A DNA stretch of 5,468 nucleotides from Flavipsychrobacter stenotrophus (lineage in GTDB: Bacteria; Bacteroidota; Bacteroidia; Chitinophagales; Chitinophagaceae), in contig CANCOG010000368.1 of NCBI GenBank assembly GCA_947379685.1, forward strand, positions 1-5,468, in the 5' to 3' direction. The notes below the pieces were generated by a model, which saw only the letters and a program-made list of their open reading frames with translations, searched no databases and was not told the origin of the DNA. This document shows positions 5,456 through 5,468 of the stretch, one piece after another. Position numbers and translations under genes: made by a program. How positions within the stretch are numbered: position 1 is the first letter of the stretch; the number at the start of each line of letters is the position of its first letter.

Positions 5456-5468
5456 TAGCTGCTGAACC

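Noticed and set aside
1..5468. CRISPR arrays, tRNA or rRNA genes, full insertion sequences, defence or phage genes
   Set aside because: No regularly spaced direct repeats, cloverleaf-like segments, rRNA signatures or transposase, integrase or nuclease motifs were seen.

Overview
The window looks like chromosomal DNA of a member of the Bacteroidota, most probably near the Chitinophagaceae. This is inferred from protein style, the lack of purine-rich Shine-Dalgarno sites before most starts, the A-rich leader before the carbonic anhydrase gene, and the gene types present. No rRNA or tRNA is present to fix the taxonomy.

Layout from left to right. (1) Positions 1-714, + strand: the 3' part of a WG-repeat protein gene whose start lies outside the window. 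(2) 797-1117, +: a 106-residue secreted or membrane-anchored protein that I do not recognise. (3) 1118-1409: a 292-bp leader rich in inverted repeats, including a near-perfect 20-bp palindrome at 1254-1273. (4) 1410-3080 and 3116-3787, +: a SulP-family anion transporter followed after 35 bp by a beta-class carbonic anhydrase, almost certainly one transcription unit. (5) 3788-4256: 469 bp without a convincing gene but with four successive fold-back structures: a 208-bp imperfect palindrome that starts inside the carbonic anhydrase stop codon, a terminator-like hairpin with a 10-bp perfect stem and T7 tail, a 13-bp GC-rich hairpin, and a bidirectional terminator. (6) 4257-5399, - strand: a complete acyl-CoA dehydrogenase gene convergent with the operon, with its promoter probably at the right edge.

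Functionally the centre of the window is a bicarbonate module. The SulP protein would bring an anion, probably bicarbonate, across the inner membrane, and the cytoplasmic zinc enzyme would interconvert it with CO2. In a heterotroph this most plausibly feeds carboxylases and pH balance. The acyl-CoA dehydrogenase belongs to fatty acid or branched-chain acyl-CoA oxidation and has no evident tie to the module.

The coding genes are members of known families. The least explained parts are the fold-back region 3787-4180, the palindromic leader 1138-1317 and the small protein at 797-1117.
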